Positions 11,154 to 24,163 are shown, counted from the first letter of the stretch. The stretch is DNA of 64,000 nucleotides from Paramormyrops kingsleyae (GCF_048594095.1 NC_132812.1:11176387-11240386); one strand, 5' to 3'. The notes: a model not told the origin generated them from the sequence alone. Numbers and translations: made by a program.

Positions 11154-14100
11154 TACTTCATCTTGAAGGACCTCCTAGCAAAATCATCCCTCTTGAGGCC
11201 TGTCAGTCCACAGCCTGATATTAAACAAAATGAAACAATGTTGCCGCATAAGGTCACGCTCTCTCTGGGGGTTTCTAGCACATTCTTACATGTGAGAATG
11301 GGATGCCTGCTCTTTAAGTGCTAAATCCTGCACTTCAGCCAATGAAGGGCATCTCTGCGGTGACCCTTCTCATCCTCCAAACCCCCCTGGTCCCAGACCT
11401 TCAACAAGCTCTGCTTGGGATGCAGGAGCACCACCCTAAGAGAAGAGTGACAGCAGATTCTAATATAGGAACTTAAAACAGCTATGTCCACAATGACCAG
11501 CAGGAGGCACTGTGCTTTTTCCAAAAGTGGAAAAATAATATAAAAATCACACAAAATGGAATTAAGCTACATAGCTTTTTTGGTAGCCATTCTGGAAACT
11601 GTGACTGTTGCTTTGTTTTTCTGTTCCAGTTTAAACTGGAACATAAATGTTTCTGCATTGAAATACATGCAAAGTCATTTTTGTAGCTTATGATGTTGAC
11701 ATGACAGTCATTGTACGGTATGTACTTCTGCCCTTACAAACAGGGTGAACATTTGTATCAAAGATGGGTTATTTATTTGCTTCTTTGACTATGGGGTTTA
11801 CTAATAATTGTTTGTTTCCTTCTGGCTGCACATTTCCCCCTCAGGTTCTGTACCTCCAACACATGCTTGACAAAGCATTGAGAATAACAGGAAAGGCTGT
11901 TGCGTTAACATCCCAGAATGACCTGCCCTCTGTCCTTCTCTGTGTTTAGTGGGAAATATGAGTCTTCCACTAATAATGGGGCATTTGTTCCCTGGTGGAA
12001 GTACCCACCCACTGGCACATCCCTCAGCCTCAGAATGCAGATCCAGCCGCCTGCGGAGACGGAGGCACCGGGAATTAGGAACAGCTTTCCCGCTCGGCCG
12101 CGATCCAGCCGCGATCCAGCCGCGCCCCATGGCAGTGACCGCTGCCGTTTTTTGGGTCTGCCCAGTTTTCCCCCAGCTCTGCGTGCATTTCTGAGCTTGT
12201 TCCCTTCTGTTCCACTTCCTCCCCTGTGCGTGACGCAAGGTGAGATTCGTTTATTCGTACATATGCACCCTGGAATTTGCTGGGAGTATTTTACACTCTC
12301 TCTTTCTCCGTCCGCACCCAGGTAGTCAATCAATATTCAGAAAACATAACCTGATTTAGACATCCTCTTTTGCCTCAGGTCATCTTCTGCAAATTGTTGC
12401 ATTTTGTTATTATTCTTTCTTATATATAGATTTCTTTAATGAAGAAATGTTTCTCTGGGGAAAATTCATAAAAGGCCTTCTTAGAAGCGAGGCTACGTGT
12501 TTTATTGATGATATGACAGATGGAATCAGCCCTCTTGTCCGAGGAGTGAAGGTAAGGAGATGGACACTAAGCTGAGAGGAACATCAGCACTGTGGGCTTT
12601 TCCACTGGGCATCATGGAGCTTAAATGAAGCTCAGTTCATCAATGATGCATTTTCAGTTGAGTCTACCAGCTACTCAATGAACCATCTGCTTGTGGCACC
12701 ATAGTAATAATGGGCTCATTAGTTTGTATTCTTGTTTTATTCTAATAATTATAGCATCCTATATTTTGTAAATATCACAGTATAATGAAATCCCATTGAA
12801 AAGCCTGATTATATTCATCACTGCATATTCCGAAAATAGTCTAATTTTTATATTTTATATAACTGTGCTTTAAAAACATATGAAAAGAAAACAATTTGAA
12901 ACCATGTCAAGTCTTTGAGAACACGGTTGTTTTCCAGGACAGAAAGTAGTTATTGATTTGTTTTCCCCACTCTTTGTGTCATTTTTTTCAGCTTTATTTA
13001 CACATGACTGATCTCCGGAGCACAGATCTTGCTGTCCCTCCCTGTTTTGTGCTCCCTCTCCACTACCCACCACCCTCCTCCCCCAGCTCTGTCGGTACGG
13101 ATTCCTTGTGCTCCACCACACACGTGTTCCAATTTCCCTGGTCCCTTCAGTATAACATGGTCCTGCACCGTGGCTGAGAGGGTAGTCGATTTCTACCACT
13201 TATAATACGCGACAAAGTTGAATTCATAAGACGAAGGTACATGATGTATTTTTGCTGAATGAAAATGATGTGTTTTCCTTAACAGCGATTCATACAAACA
13301 TGTAAACAATACAGGAATTGGGTGTATTACCTACTAGCATTCTTTTGGCTTTCTTATTTCCCTCTTCCATGTTCCATGAGTCTTTTTGGTACAAATAATG
13401 TAATAATGGATTGCTACACACTCTTGGGGAACCTTTGTAAAAGACACTATATAAAAATATATTAAATTGAACAGAACTACTAGAAAGTCTTCCCCATCAT
13501 CGGATGTATCCTTGCATGACCAGCAGAGAAGCTATGTAGCATCTGCTTGATGGGTACCTTCATGGAACACACTGTGTTGTCCTTCATATGAGACCAAGGT
13601 CGTTGTGGTCATTAGCAACCCAGGAGAAGGTCAATAGCGTTACGGCCAAATTCACGTTCTGCTGCTAGCGATCAGGCAGCTAATGGGAAGGATAAAGCAG
13701 AATGGCTACAATGCAAAGTCAGCAACTACATATTGATGGCAGGTGAAGGAAGTTTCCTACCCCAGACATAAATTATTTAGGTACAAGAAAAACATCCTAT
13801 AAATTCAGTCATCCATCATTAACTCTACAAATCCTTTTGATGTGTTTGAAACAGGGGGAAAAACAGGTACAAATGGCATCTTAGCTTTACATGCTTTAAT
13901 TTCAGTAAACTAGGCAATTTTCCCACCTGAAGGGCAACATAGCTAAGCTTTCCATGGGGATTGAACATCTGATAAGGCCATTGAATGAACTACCATGTAA
14001 CTATAAGCAGACAAGAACAAGGGTCAACACAAAGACATGCTTTCTTTTGTACTTGTTGAGTGCATTTAGGTTTTTTTACAATTCACTGCTTGCAGGAGAA

Positions 14101-14630
14101 CACAGCTTCGTACAAATTCAAATCCAGAAGCACATAGAAATGGCAACATATCAAACTTAATACAATAAAGTTTGGTTGAACAGTCTTTCAAACCAGTACA
14201 GAAATGTTCAATAATGTCATTTACTTTCATTTATTTAAATAAAAAGAAGACAACTTGCAGTGTCATGCTGACCCAGACAGCTGGTGAAAAAGCAACAAAG
14301 ACTTTTTAAATTACAGTTTATATCCTCTTTGCCGCATATAAAGCAGCCAAACCCTAAAGCTGAAAGCATTCAAATAATATCCAATGGCTAGTTAGCCCTG
14401 GGCCTGGGTATTAACTGATGCAATGTCCCATCTATCAGCGGGAGGTTACTGGAATCCAGACAGTGGGATTACACACCCAGGGACCCCTGCCAAACATAGC
14501 CACACACTTCCTGCTCCTTTAAATTGCCTCTTCCTAACAACTAGCAAGACGAGCATTCCTACTTTCTTGATTTGCATGATACCACGCTGCAATACTGCAA
14601 TAGTTCCCAGCAGATTTGGTTCAGTAATGT
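11154..14630 (+). other. Gene-poor intergenic stretch
   Basis: No recognisable protein-coding gene was found. A GC-richer patch at about 12,040-12,235 includes a short repeat of GCGATCCAGCC at about 12,100-12,122. One weak exon-like segment is listed separately at 12,430. Confidence 0.5.
12430..12551 (+). CDS. Weak candidate exon, function unknown
   Basis: A long pyrimidine tract ending TTATATATAG precedes a 122-bp segment with one open frame (FFNEEMFLWGKFIKGLLRSE, then ATCFIDDMTDGISPLVRGVK), followed by a good donor AAG|GTAAGG. It enters two bases from a codon end and leaves in phase 0. I do not recognise the peptide. A 40-codon open frame between plausible splice sites can easily occur by chance. 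Confidence 0.15.
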
Positions 14631-14633
14631 TTT

Positions 14634-15067
14634 GGGTAACACTTTCTATGAATGCCATGTTTTTTAGAATCTATGAACGCATTCATAACACATTATAATG
14701 CATTCATAAAGCATTGTAAATGTGTCTATAATTATTTATAAAAAAGCACAATACATTATAGCCATGTTTATTATGCATTATGAATGCTTTATGATGGTCT
14801 TGTCTATAATGCTCTGTCGGTGCCTTCATAATGCTGTACAAAGCATCCTTAATTCTTATACCAACCATTATAGTGCATTATGAAGGTATCTGTAGTGTGG
14901 TACAGATGAGAGCTTTAGGAGGTAGTATAATTAACATTATAATTCCTTATGACTGTCAATAGAAGATGCTGCAATGCTTTATAAATTCTTATACCAACCA
15001 TTATAATGGATTATGAAGGTATGTATAATGTATTATACTAGATGACAGCTTTAACTAAAGTGTTACC
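14634..15067. mobile_element. MITE-like element with GGTAACACTTT ends
   Basis: The left end GGGTAACACTTTCT and right end TAAAGTGTTACC form terminal inverted repeats about 430 bp apart. The interior is AT-rich and internally repetitive (CATTATAATGCATTCATAA, CTTATACCAACCATTATA twice, at about 14,857 and 14,988). This layout is common for non-autonomous DNA transposons in fish. There is no coding capacity. Confidence 0.75.
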
Positions 15068-15630
15068 AACAGAGCTACCAATCTTGATTTTCTTTTTTTT
15101 ACCGTTATGGTCACCTGAGTTTGATGGTGTTTATTGACTGTCACATTCGATTTCAGTCATCCTACAGATCTCTAAGAGCCTGGCCTCTTGTTTACGTTCA
15201 GCTTTTACATATTAAAGCCTTTGAAGTTGATGCCTCTCCTGTGTATGTCTCCATGCAAAGAGCAGGACTTTCTCATCCTGACGGTTTGTGGCAGGAGGTC
15301 CGGATCAGGTGCTCCTGCCTGGAGAACATTAACAGCGTCTGTTAACTTTCAACATGATGCCGTCTGCTGGAAACTGGCACTGTACATGACCTCATGTCTG
15401 ATGTTAGACGCATAATGAAGAGCATTCTAACTGACTCTAGCCCTGTTATGAAATGAAGGCTACTGTTTTCATGTTTTTTATTGACTTTAATGAAATAGTA
15501 AATTTTATTGAGCTTTAAGTATTACTTGATTCACCAGTTGATGAATAGAGTTATCGTTAACATGTTTGTAACTAAACTAAACAACACTTTTCTTAATTTT
15601 ATTCATAATGCAATAAAATTTGCACATGAC

Positions 15631-15720
15631 TTCATAATGGAATGTGGCATGTCACATGACTTCATAATGGAATGTGGCATGTCACATGACTTCATAATGG
15701 AATGTGGCATGTCACATGAC
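15631..15720 (+). repeat. Perfect 30-bp tandem triplication
   Basis: Three identical 30-bp units lie at 15,631-15,660, 15,661-15,690 and 15,691-15,720 (unit begins TTCATAATGGAATGTGGCAT), preceded by an 8-bp partial unit. Identity of all units suggests recent expansion and likely length polymorphism. Because 30 is divisible by 3 it creates a repetitive open frame, which is not taken as a gene. Confidence 0.95.
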
Positions 15721-18700
15721 TTTTTTGAAGGTAATGCTTTGAGAAAGGCCGACAGTCAGAAGGGATTGCAAACCATGTCAGTGACCAGGGGACTCATCCA
15801 TGGTTTGATCGGGCTTCTCTGCCTTAAAGCATCATTGCTCTGACTTCTCAGCATGGTGTTTGGATGCAAAGTGACTGGAGCTACATCAGGTGTGATCTGA
15901 GATCATGCAGAGGTCAAAAAACAAACTTACAGAGGACTTAGAAAAGCCCTGAACTTGTAAGGGCCGGCTTCTGGCTTACCGATATGTTCAGATTGGTTTC
16001 ACATTACCTAATTTTAGCCTTTCAAATGTGTCATTCGGGCTTGTAACCTCAAGGCCACTGCCATTTGCAGTATGTCAGATAGCTACACTGACCTCATCAG
16101 AGATGGGAAGTTTATGGCTTTGCAGTGAGCTCCCAAATCACTTAGGCTTCTGGTCAGCCCCAGCAAGGCCTCCCAGCAAAGCTTGTTTCAAGATCTAAGA
16201 TTTTTTGTACATCAGTACAATTCTTACTCTCACCCTCCAGTTAACTTGTAACATCTAACAGGTTTATACAGGACAAAATAAGACAAAGTCAAAAGGTGCA
16301 TCAAAGTGGGTAATGCAGAGCTACATATTTATGGTATAAATACAAAACAAATGGGAGACATTCCTGAAACATGTAGGTACAATAATTATACAATAAATAT
16401 ATTTTTGTTTAATAGCTGAAATAGGAAATACAACTGTCCACTAAAGTGAACTGCAATTGAAAGCCGAGGATCCTTTCACTGGTGACACAAAGCAGCGATT
16501 CTGGCCTGTTAGCTCATCCTTAGCAGCCTGTCCGCTGTGTCCCCCAGAAAGCTGTGATTACAAGAGGGGCTTAGAAGAACGGACACCCAGCTGTCCCACG
16601 CCAGGGTGGTCCACATCTGTCACTTTCTTCAAGGGGATGGATGTGTCTGGCCCCATCTGAGGCTCTTTCCTTAAATGCTGATGTTAATCATTGCATAAAC
16701 CAGAAAGGGGTCTTGATAAAACATATAAAAGACGCATCCCCAATATTGCTGTGGCCAGTAGGCCTACATGTGTAAGGAATTAAAGCAATGCAGCTATTCA
16801 GTTTGCACGAACCAGAAAATTCACATAAACACTTGTGCAAGCGTGAAGTTCAGTGTAATTACTGGTTTATTCGTTCTCATAAAAGTATTCTGCTGATGTA
16901 ACTTTAAATGGCAAAGAAACACAGGAGAAGATGTTAGTGTTTGTTAGCAAATTGTCTTTGATTTCCAACAACCGTGTATTTATTCTACATTTAGAAGCAC
17001 ATGTTGTCAACAGAATAAAGCTCAGATTTTTCCCTTACTGTTTTTATTTCAGAGCATCACCGAGGACATAATGAGTCCTCATTAACACTGATCGGGAGAT
17101 GAACAGGGCAGCCGTGTATGTTAAATGAAATGGCTGCTTTAGCTTATTTGCCTATTTTTGATTTGCCTCAGTATGCTTGCTATGATCTGTCTTTCTTAGC
17201 TACCACTGACGTTACTTTAAGTGACAACATCAGAAACCTGACAGCAATATTCAGTACTAAGTAGTCTTGGCCGTCCGTCATGTGCTGCACTCACGCACGA
17301 TTGTTTGTCTTTGAGCAGGTCTTTTGAGTGTTTTACTTTAGTGAAAATAAAATATATGAAATAATCATTTAAACATTTAAATTTCTAAATGCCGTAGTTA
17401 AACGTACTACATTTTAAATTAATTTACAACAATTATTGTTGGAAATTTGATTATGCAGTGTAATTTCAAATTTTTTTCTGTCACCAAGTATTGGTATTAG
17501 CTATATGCTTTGCAAGCATGTGAGTAGCTTCCTGAAGACGTACTGCTGGTAAATTAATAGTAAAAGGATTAAGTTGGCCAGTTTCCTTGGAAATGGCGCC
17601 GTATAAAAGCCTGCAAAGGTATAACACGCTCACTGTAAACACAGTAACTCATATCCTCGTACTTTCCAGTTTTGGGAGGATTACTGGCAGAGAATAAGCC
17701 CCACTCTGTAAAAATATGAGCTCCTGGTCTGAAACACTCCATTCCCCCCTGGCCAGGCTTCAAACGCAGCTGCTTGAGTCGGTGAACATCAACAGGTCTC
17801 CCGGCTTCAAGGCCTCCAGATTCAGTGCATAGCATCTGCTTAAAGAGTCCCTCTGGCCGGTGAGAGTCATGTTTCCACTGTGTAAAAATAAAAACCAACA
17901 ATGCGTCTCTGGTGGGAGGTGGTATCTCGCTGGTATCTCGCCGGGATCTGTCAGCCGAAGACGGCGGAACCGTTCAGAAGGCAAGGCCGCTTTGATGTGC
18001 TGCTGGAATCCGCAGCGCATACAGATCTGCTGCGCGGCGTGTGCTCTGATCAGCCTCTCAGCTTCCAGATGTCTCTCTTAATAACTTGACGCCCCAACTC
18101 CATAAATAATGAATGGCATCTCTTGCAGATGTAGCCATTGTCAATGGGAGGTCAGTAAATACTTATTTGTTTACTTAATTGGGCTTGGATCCCTTTCAGG
18201 CAACATTTGGGAACCACAAAGCAATAAACATCTAACAGTTATCAGATGCTCTTACTCATTAGCAAATGGCAATTTCTCTTTATCACCTCGAAGACTTTGG
18301 CTCAAAAGAAGTTTCACAATATCATTTTATGACAGCGTGTTATCGTTGCAGTTGACGACGGTGCGTGAAGACGTTGGCTACATTTTCTTTCTGTTGAGGC
18401 ACGAAATAGAAGTACAATTTGTGCTATTTCAAGGTGTTGAAACCGGCATGTCCTGGTTCCGGTTGTTTTTTGCCCGCTCCTGTATGATAGCCTCTCATCA
18501 CGCTGGACACAGAGACCCGGGCCAGCGCTACGCCAGCTGCTAATTGGAGCCAAATGGCTGTTGGCACTGCCCATCTGCCTGCGGTGGGGAGGCTCTGCTG
18601 CTAAGACAAACAGGGCCTTTGTTTCTACATCACGCTGCGCGGGCAGGTCCCGGCTTCGTGGTCTGGGGATAGGTGAATGTGTTCTGTAGGACTCCGTCTC

Positions 18701-21700
18701 CCTGTCTCATTTGCTCTCATGAGAGCACATGTGTATACTCAACGCTGCCCCATCTGGTGGGACTGCAATTAACATCACTGGCAGGCTAAGTGTGAAAAGT
18801 CTGGGAAAACAGCTACTATGTTATAGCTTAGCATGAGGAACACTCATGTCGTCACTATTCCCCTGCCGTAATGGGAAGGTGGAGAAGATGCTAGTTTTAG
18901 GCTAGCTTATAAAACAATTGCCATTAGCCCTTTCTGGCAAAGGTTGTCTTTTCTCTCATTGTATGTTCATCTCCACACAAGTTTTTACAAGCAGTTTTTA
19001 CATTTTTAGGCCTGCTGGGCACCATTCTGTTTACTCGCCTTCAAACTTCTCCTTTAATCGCGTCAACAAGCTGCTGGTGTCAAAGACCTCTGTGTCTCAC
19101 TGATGTTGCCGATCCCACGTCAGGAAAGTGGCTTTGATTGAAATCTATACCAAATAAACAAAGGTGCCTTGCCTGGGCTCAGAGTCATACCGACCAAAAT
19201 TTAAAAAAATGTATTCCCGTAACTCATTCAGGTGCCTGGGACTTAGCCAAAGTCAGTAGGCTGACGTACTGCCCCACCATGTAAAATCATTAACCTGAAA
19301 GTCAGAAAACATAACCGACCTTGTACAACAAACTATAGCCATTTATACTTCCACTTGTTTGGCAGTTTGGCAAATCAGGTTTGCATGTCTGGATTTACCC
19401 ATACAAATTGTGAACGTTTTCAGTGTAACAGCACATATTTCATTGTTAGACGTCAATTGGGCATGTAAAGATGATTAAAAAAAAACAGATGGGAGAGATG
19501 AGGCATTATGAAAGGAATGCTCATAAATGAATAACATTTTTTAAATGGTATGCACTCTCACTGCAAGCCTGTGTGGGACAATAGATGGACATACTCCCAG
19601 TTCTTTTTCCTGTAAACTGCAAACCAGAGTTGATGTTTCTATATAATAATAGGAATAATGAGCATATATGTTAGAGACAAAAGGTTGGGTAAAGCACCAC
19701 TGGTCAGTCATTCACTGTACGCTTTGTATAACTACACTTTAAGTTCACTATCTCACTATCCATTTATCTGAATTATTACCAGAGGGTGGTCTTTCTTGTG
19801 AAAATCAAACTGCCTTTATTAAAAACCAAAGTTGGACATCAGTGCGTTGGTTTGTGACAGAGAACAGACGTTTGTTTCTTTATGTCTGATGATATTGCAG
19901 ACGCTCGTCTGGGCTGCATGTCAGTCCCTCTCTCAGTGCAGAATCCACTACGACTTCGAGAGGGATTTCAAGTGTGTTGAGAGCTCTCATCCTGAGTTTG
20001 TAGCTCATTCAGAAACACTCCACCAACAACACTGACCAACACTGACACTGACCCAGACAGCTACTGGAGAGGGTGTCCTGGTGGGGTAATGACATTGTAA
20101 TTATGAGAGTGTCACAGATATGAGCAAATGGGAGGTGAACCACATGACTTGGGGAATAGTCAATCAGGAGCATACACAATGAGAATCCTTTATGTTCCAC
20201 TAGACATATGTCCTACATGACAACTATAAATAAAAAATACAAAGCACACACATAAAAAAATCCATCCAACACATATATACACCTCAATTAATTGTGCATG
20301 GTATTAATATGATTTCAAACTGTGCACACTATTAAAGTCGAGGTATTCATGCAACCCTTAAATAGACAACTAAATATTTACGCATTGGATCACCGGCTCA
20401 GACTTCGGTCTTGGATGTTCTGGTGCGGTAGTCTTTAGACAAAATTACTACTCGATGGTTGAATGCAGACCAACTTCCTCTGCTCGCTGCACAATCGTTA
20501 GGTCAACGACATCCCCCACTGCCCCTCTGCCCTCCCCAGCTTCCCTGAAATCCTATTCAATGTCTTTTGTTATCCGAGAATCGTAAAGTGCAACTAAACA
20601 CGTGATGCTGAATGCCAAGGAGGAGGCAGAAACCGGAGGAAAGACTCACATCGCTAACCCTGAAGGAACCTCGCTGTTCATTTTACACCTGGCTTGTGAA
20701 ACGTGATCATACATGTCAACTGGAACCTCATTATGTGTAGTAATACAGCGCATGTGAATGGTAACATACTGGCACAAGGGGCAAGTATGCAAATAAAGCT
20801 TTAGCAAGCTTCTGCTTGCAGAGGATTCAGTATAACTAGCAGTATTAGTTGTATAACTAAAGATCTGGAGCTGGTGGAGGAGAAGGGCAGGGGTGGGGGG
20901 GCACCAGTGACTGTTCTGCTGCCCAGTTCCCTTCCTCCCAGACCACCCCAGTAAACATCGACCTACCTGGCCATCATTTATTTTTAAAGTCCATCTCTAT
21001 TTTCCGCGAAATGGGGAGAAAAAAGCGAGGATCAGAGCAAATGGAATGTTGACAGGTCTCGCTGAGCTGCCCAATTATATAATAAAAATGTGTTTTTCTC
21101 ATCTTAAACAGATCTTAAAGGTATTTCTGATTGCTTGGCCAAGAATTGGCCATTGGACACTGTGAGAAGCTAAAAAACTGACATTGTTTAAGGTTTCTGA
21201 TAACATCATTCCTGTGTGGTTTGCATTTCTTCCTTCCAAAAAAGTGTAAACATGTTAACTTTATTTCAACCCACCGCATGATTGGCTGGATGTCCACATG
21301 TCCATTGGCAATACTAGTCTTCAAAGCCTGTACTTTTTAACACGAATAATGACATTTGCACGTCATGTATCGTGGCTACAGCATGATACAATAGCATCAA
21401 AATCTATGTACCAAAGCTAAAATGTCAATAGTCTTAAGACTCACAAATTTAAGATCGTAATTCTTACAATTCAAAGGTGTCTAATTTGCTTATTATAGTC
21501 CATGAGAATGAGAACATGAAATAAATTATTTTGTTTCATACAGAAGTTGTATATTTGGAAGGTGACAGAGACATCACTACGGCTTCAACCAGCAACATAA
21601 AAACTCGACCCTCCCCCCGAACCTGGTCAACCCCCTTCCACTGCCATAGTGAAGGTTTCTCTACTTCTGCGGAGACTTTGACAGAACATCTCTTCCAGAA

Positions 21701-21780
21701 CCCACAGGGCCCTTGTATGCCTCACACTCCCGGCTTCCGGCAGTCCGCTCTGCCTCCCAGATGAATCCTATAGGACCTGG
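15721..21780 (+). other. Gene-poor intergenic stretch
   Basis: About 6 kb of mostly AT-rich sequence with no coding exon I can support. Open frames of 60-144 codons here lack recognisable domains. Some exon-like patches (for example 17,900-18,060 and 19,900-20,035) were examined and not accepted. Confidence 0.5.
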
Positions 21781-21790
21781 TCAAGCCCCA

Positions 21791-22171
21791 TCAGCCCTCG
21801 CTGACAAACTTCACTGTATTCTCTGTGTTGCTGGCCTCCCTAGACAGCAAATCGAGGATTTTATCCTTGAGGAGCACCGAGCAACAGCGATGGCTGAAGT
21901 AAGACCCATTGGGGGGGGGGGGGGGGGGGGGGCACCACATGCTGTCAGTCCCCACTTGAGTTATCATAATGAAATGTACAATGTAGCTACTTGAAGGTGG
22001 GTTGTACCGATGAGTGACACTGAACACGGAATAAACGACCACTCCCAGCACAGCGATGGTGCCAATACCAGTAAGAAGCTTGGTGACCTGGACTGGGAGA
22101 GCAGAGGCACCAGCAGAGTTGAGCACCATCCACAGCGCAGTCGCCGAGGTTTGGTCCCCTGTAGGCCACAT
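21791..22171 (-). CDS. Weak candidate small membrane protein, possibly two exons
   Basis: On the minus strand an ATG at 22,171 opens a 126-codon frame ending TGA at 21,791. Its first part has a hydrophobic stretch (LLTGIGTIAVLGVVVYSVF) that would form one membrane span. The middle is a poly-Pro run that only translates a poly-C tract (21,911-21,932). A possible intron at 21,894-22,007 (CG|GTACAA to CTTCAG) would remove that tract. The intron is 114 bp, so both spliced (88 residues) and unspliced (126 residues) forms stay in frame and frame cannot decide. I do not recognise the family, and the opposite strand is also open. Confidence 0.25.
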   Translation of the reverse strand: MWPTGDQTSATALWMVLNSAGASALPVQVTKLLTGIGTIAVLGVVVYSVFSVTHRYNPPSSSYIVHFIMITQVGTDSMWCPPPPPPPNGSYFSHRCCSVLLKDKILDLLSREASNTENTVKFVSEG

Positions 22172-22199
22172 ACACTTACTACACTAAATATTAAATAAC

Positions 22200-23400
22200 C
22201 ATGTTCCTTATTTAGGAGATACTGAAGCAGCTAGCTATAATCTTCTGACTTTACTTGTTAGCTATTTATTTCGTTTTTGAAACATCTGAGGGGGTGCCGA
22301 AATTACTTTTTGAGTGAGGCCCCAGAAACAACAAACCCACCCCCGAGCAGAGGTGATGTCACTCTCTCTGATGACTTCACACACAACACCTTCCATCCAA
22401 TACTTCATTATCGCTCAGACTGCCGCCATTACCACCCCCTGCAGGTAATACAGCGCCACCTTTATTTACTGTCAGTTACTCTGCACTGCAGTTATTACTA
22501 CAGAGATGTTTTTCACAGTATCTACCTCACCAAGATTCCCGTGGCGTTCCTAATATTGCAGAAATGTGATTACGTAGTTGTGTTAAAGCAACACGAACCA
22601 CCTATTACACTGAATCCCCTATCAAGATTAACAATGGCAGTTAGACATTAGCGAATAAAGCTGGGGTTTACCAAAAAAAAAGGCTCCACAAGAAAAATTG
22701 GAGGAAACACGGCTCCACTTTCATCTGATAAAGACTGTATTTTGGTTTAAGAAAAGCTCCAAGTCTGAAACCGACCCAAACAGCTTGCGTGATCTCTGCA
22801 TTACTCCCAGTTTCTGAAACTCATTTAATTACAGAAACCGGCAGAGATGTATGTTCTCTTCTTTGTGCACTCTTGGAGAGGATCATTGTGTTTCATTTTT
22901 TTATTGTTGTCTCTTTTAAACTCTGCCATGGAACTGATTAGACCTGGGTGGACTCGCTCCCTTGTTGTGAACTTACTGAACATTTGATTAATCACTGTTT
23001 TGTTTTGGTTTCACTCACACAATGGGCATCGTTCCCTCTGTGCCCTGCAGGCCTGTGTTACTCCTCTCATGCCAGTTGGGTAATTAGTATGATTAAGCTA
23101 CCTAGGATGACCAGGCCCAGCCCCGTGTTCCACCTCCCTGTCAGTCCGTGACATTTATCCTAGTGATTCCAGGCCAAGTTTTTGGGTGAACTGCCTTGAC
23201 AGACACAAACAGACCTCCTGCATGTGCCTTAACACTGTTTTTCCCAGGGACTAGAAGAAATGTTAAGGTCTCCTGTGCTCTTTATGCCTGGGACCAAGTG
23301 AATGACCTCCACAAACCTTAGCATAGTATCTGCACCTTGAACTCTTCTACTATAGATCATACAATTACAGTTATCATGTTTCTGGATCTCCAAGGGTCTG
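22200..23400 (+). other. Intergenic stretch
   Basis: No gene or clear element recognised. Open frames here have no recognisable domain. Confidence 0.5.
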
Positions 23401-23402
23401 TG

Positions 23403-23738
23403 ATTGTGTGTGTGTGTGTGTGTGTGTGTGAGCAGGTTTACCTATCCTTATGGGGACACAATGTCCCCATAATGTGATAAATATCCGTTTTTTTTCCATT
23501 ATGGGGACCGGTTTCCTGGTCCCCATAAGGGAAAACTCTATTTTATAAAAATCAGTGACTGTTATGAAAAAACTAAAAATGCAAAAACTCTTGTATTTTG
23601 TTAGGTTACTTATGGTTATGGTTAGGGCTGGGTAGGGGTTAAGGTTGTCATAGTTAGCGTTAGCATTTTTGATATTTTGAAATGAATGAGCGGTCCCCAT
23701 AAGGATAGGTATACCCTACATGTGTGTGTGTGTGTGTC
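23403..23738. mobile_element. MITE-like element flanked by TG microsatellites (copy 2)
   Basis: This is the best-preserved copy of the family at 10.2 kb. The left terminal inverted repeat (GGTTTACCTATCCTTATGGG at about 23,436) mirrors the right end (GTCCCCATAAGGATAGGTAT at about 23,694). A (TG)n run abuts each end (about 23,405-23,430 and 23,719-23,738). The interior matches copy 1 closely, including TTATGGTTATGGTTAGGGCT. There is no coding capacity. Confidence 0.8.
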
Positions 23739-24126
23739 CACAAAATATGGTAAAACCTGAAACTTCCTTACTGTTGGGGATGTTTTTCAGGAACCCGCAT
23801 CTGACTAACCACAGTTCTATAAAAATCTGTGAAATCAATCAAAAGAGTAAAAAGGCCAAAAGACTTATTTTGTTTGGTTACCTAAGGTTATGGTAGGGCC
23901 GGGTAAGTGTTAAGGGCAGGGGAGTTTCTAGCTATTGAAAAGAAAAGGGGCTAAGTCAAGTTTACCTGGGACTTTTTTTCTTTTTGACGGAGGGTAATTG
24001 GCATTGAGTCTAAAATACTCCGGGCTGGGCTTAAAATACTCGGGATCTGACGCCGCCCATGGTTAATTGGGATTAGGGTTTTTCCCATAGAAATGAATGG
24101 AAGGTCCCCATTTAGATAGGTACGCC

Positions 24127-24162
<36 letters not shown>
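23739..24162. mobile_element. Degenerate third MITE copy interrupted by another repeat
   Basis: Left and right portions match the same element (TTTGGTTACCTAAGGTTATG, GGGCCGGGTAAGTGTTAAGG on the left; TTTTTCCCATAGAAATGAAT, GGTCCCCATTTAGATAGGTA on the right), and a (TG)n run at about 24,130-24,162 closes the right side. Between them, about 23,922-24,050 is foreign sequence related in reverse orientation to 40,745-40,925. Confidence 0.65.
23922..24050 (-). repeat. Inserted dispersed repeat, reverse-oriented relative of 40.8 kb
   Basis: Read on the minus strand this contains CGAGTATTTTAAGCCCAGCC, CGGAGTATTTTAGACTC and CCCAGGTAAACTTGACT. The + strand at 40,745-40,925 has GAGTATTTTAAGCCTAGCCC, GAGTATTTTAGCCTGGAC and CCCAGACAAACTTGACT in the same order. 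It sits inside MITE copy 3. Confidence 0.6.

Positions 24163-24163
<1 letters not shown>

Noticed and set aside
15508..15843. 111-codon frame with three HDFIMECGMS repeats
   Set aside because: The repeats come from the 30-bp tandem triplication; the rest has no recognisable domain.
17860..18543. Overlapping open frames on both strands around 18 kb
   Set aside because: No recognisable domain, no phase-consistent splice pattern, and several competing frames on both strands.
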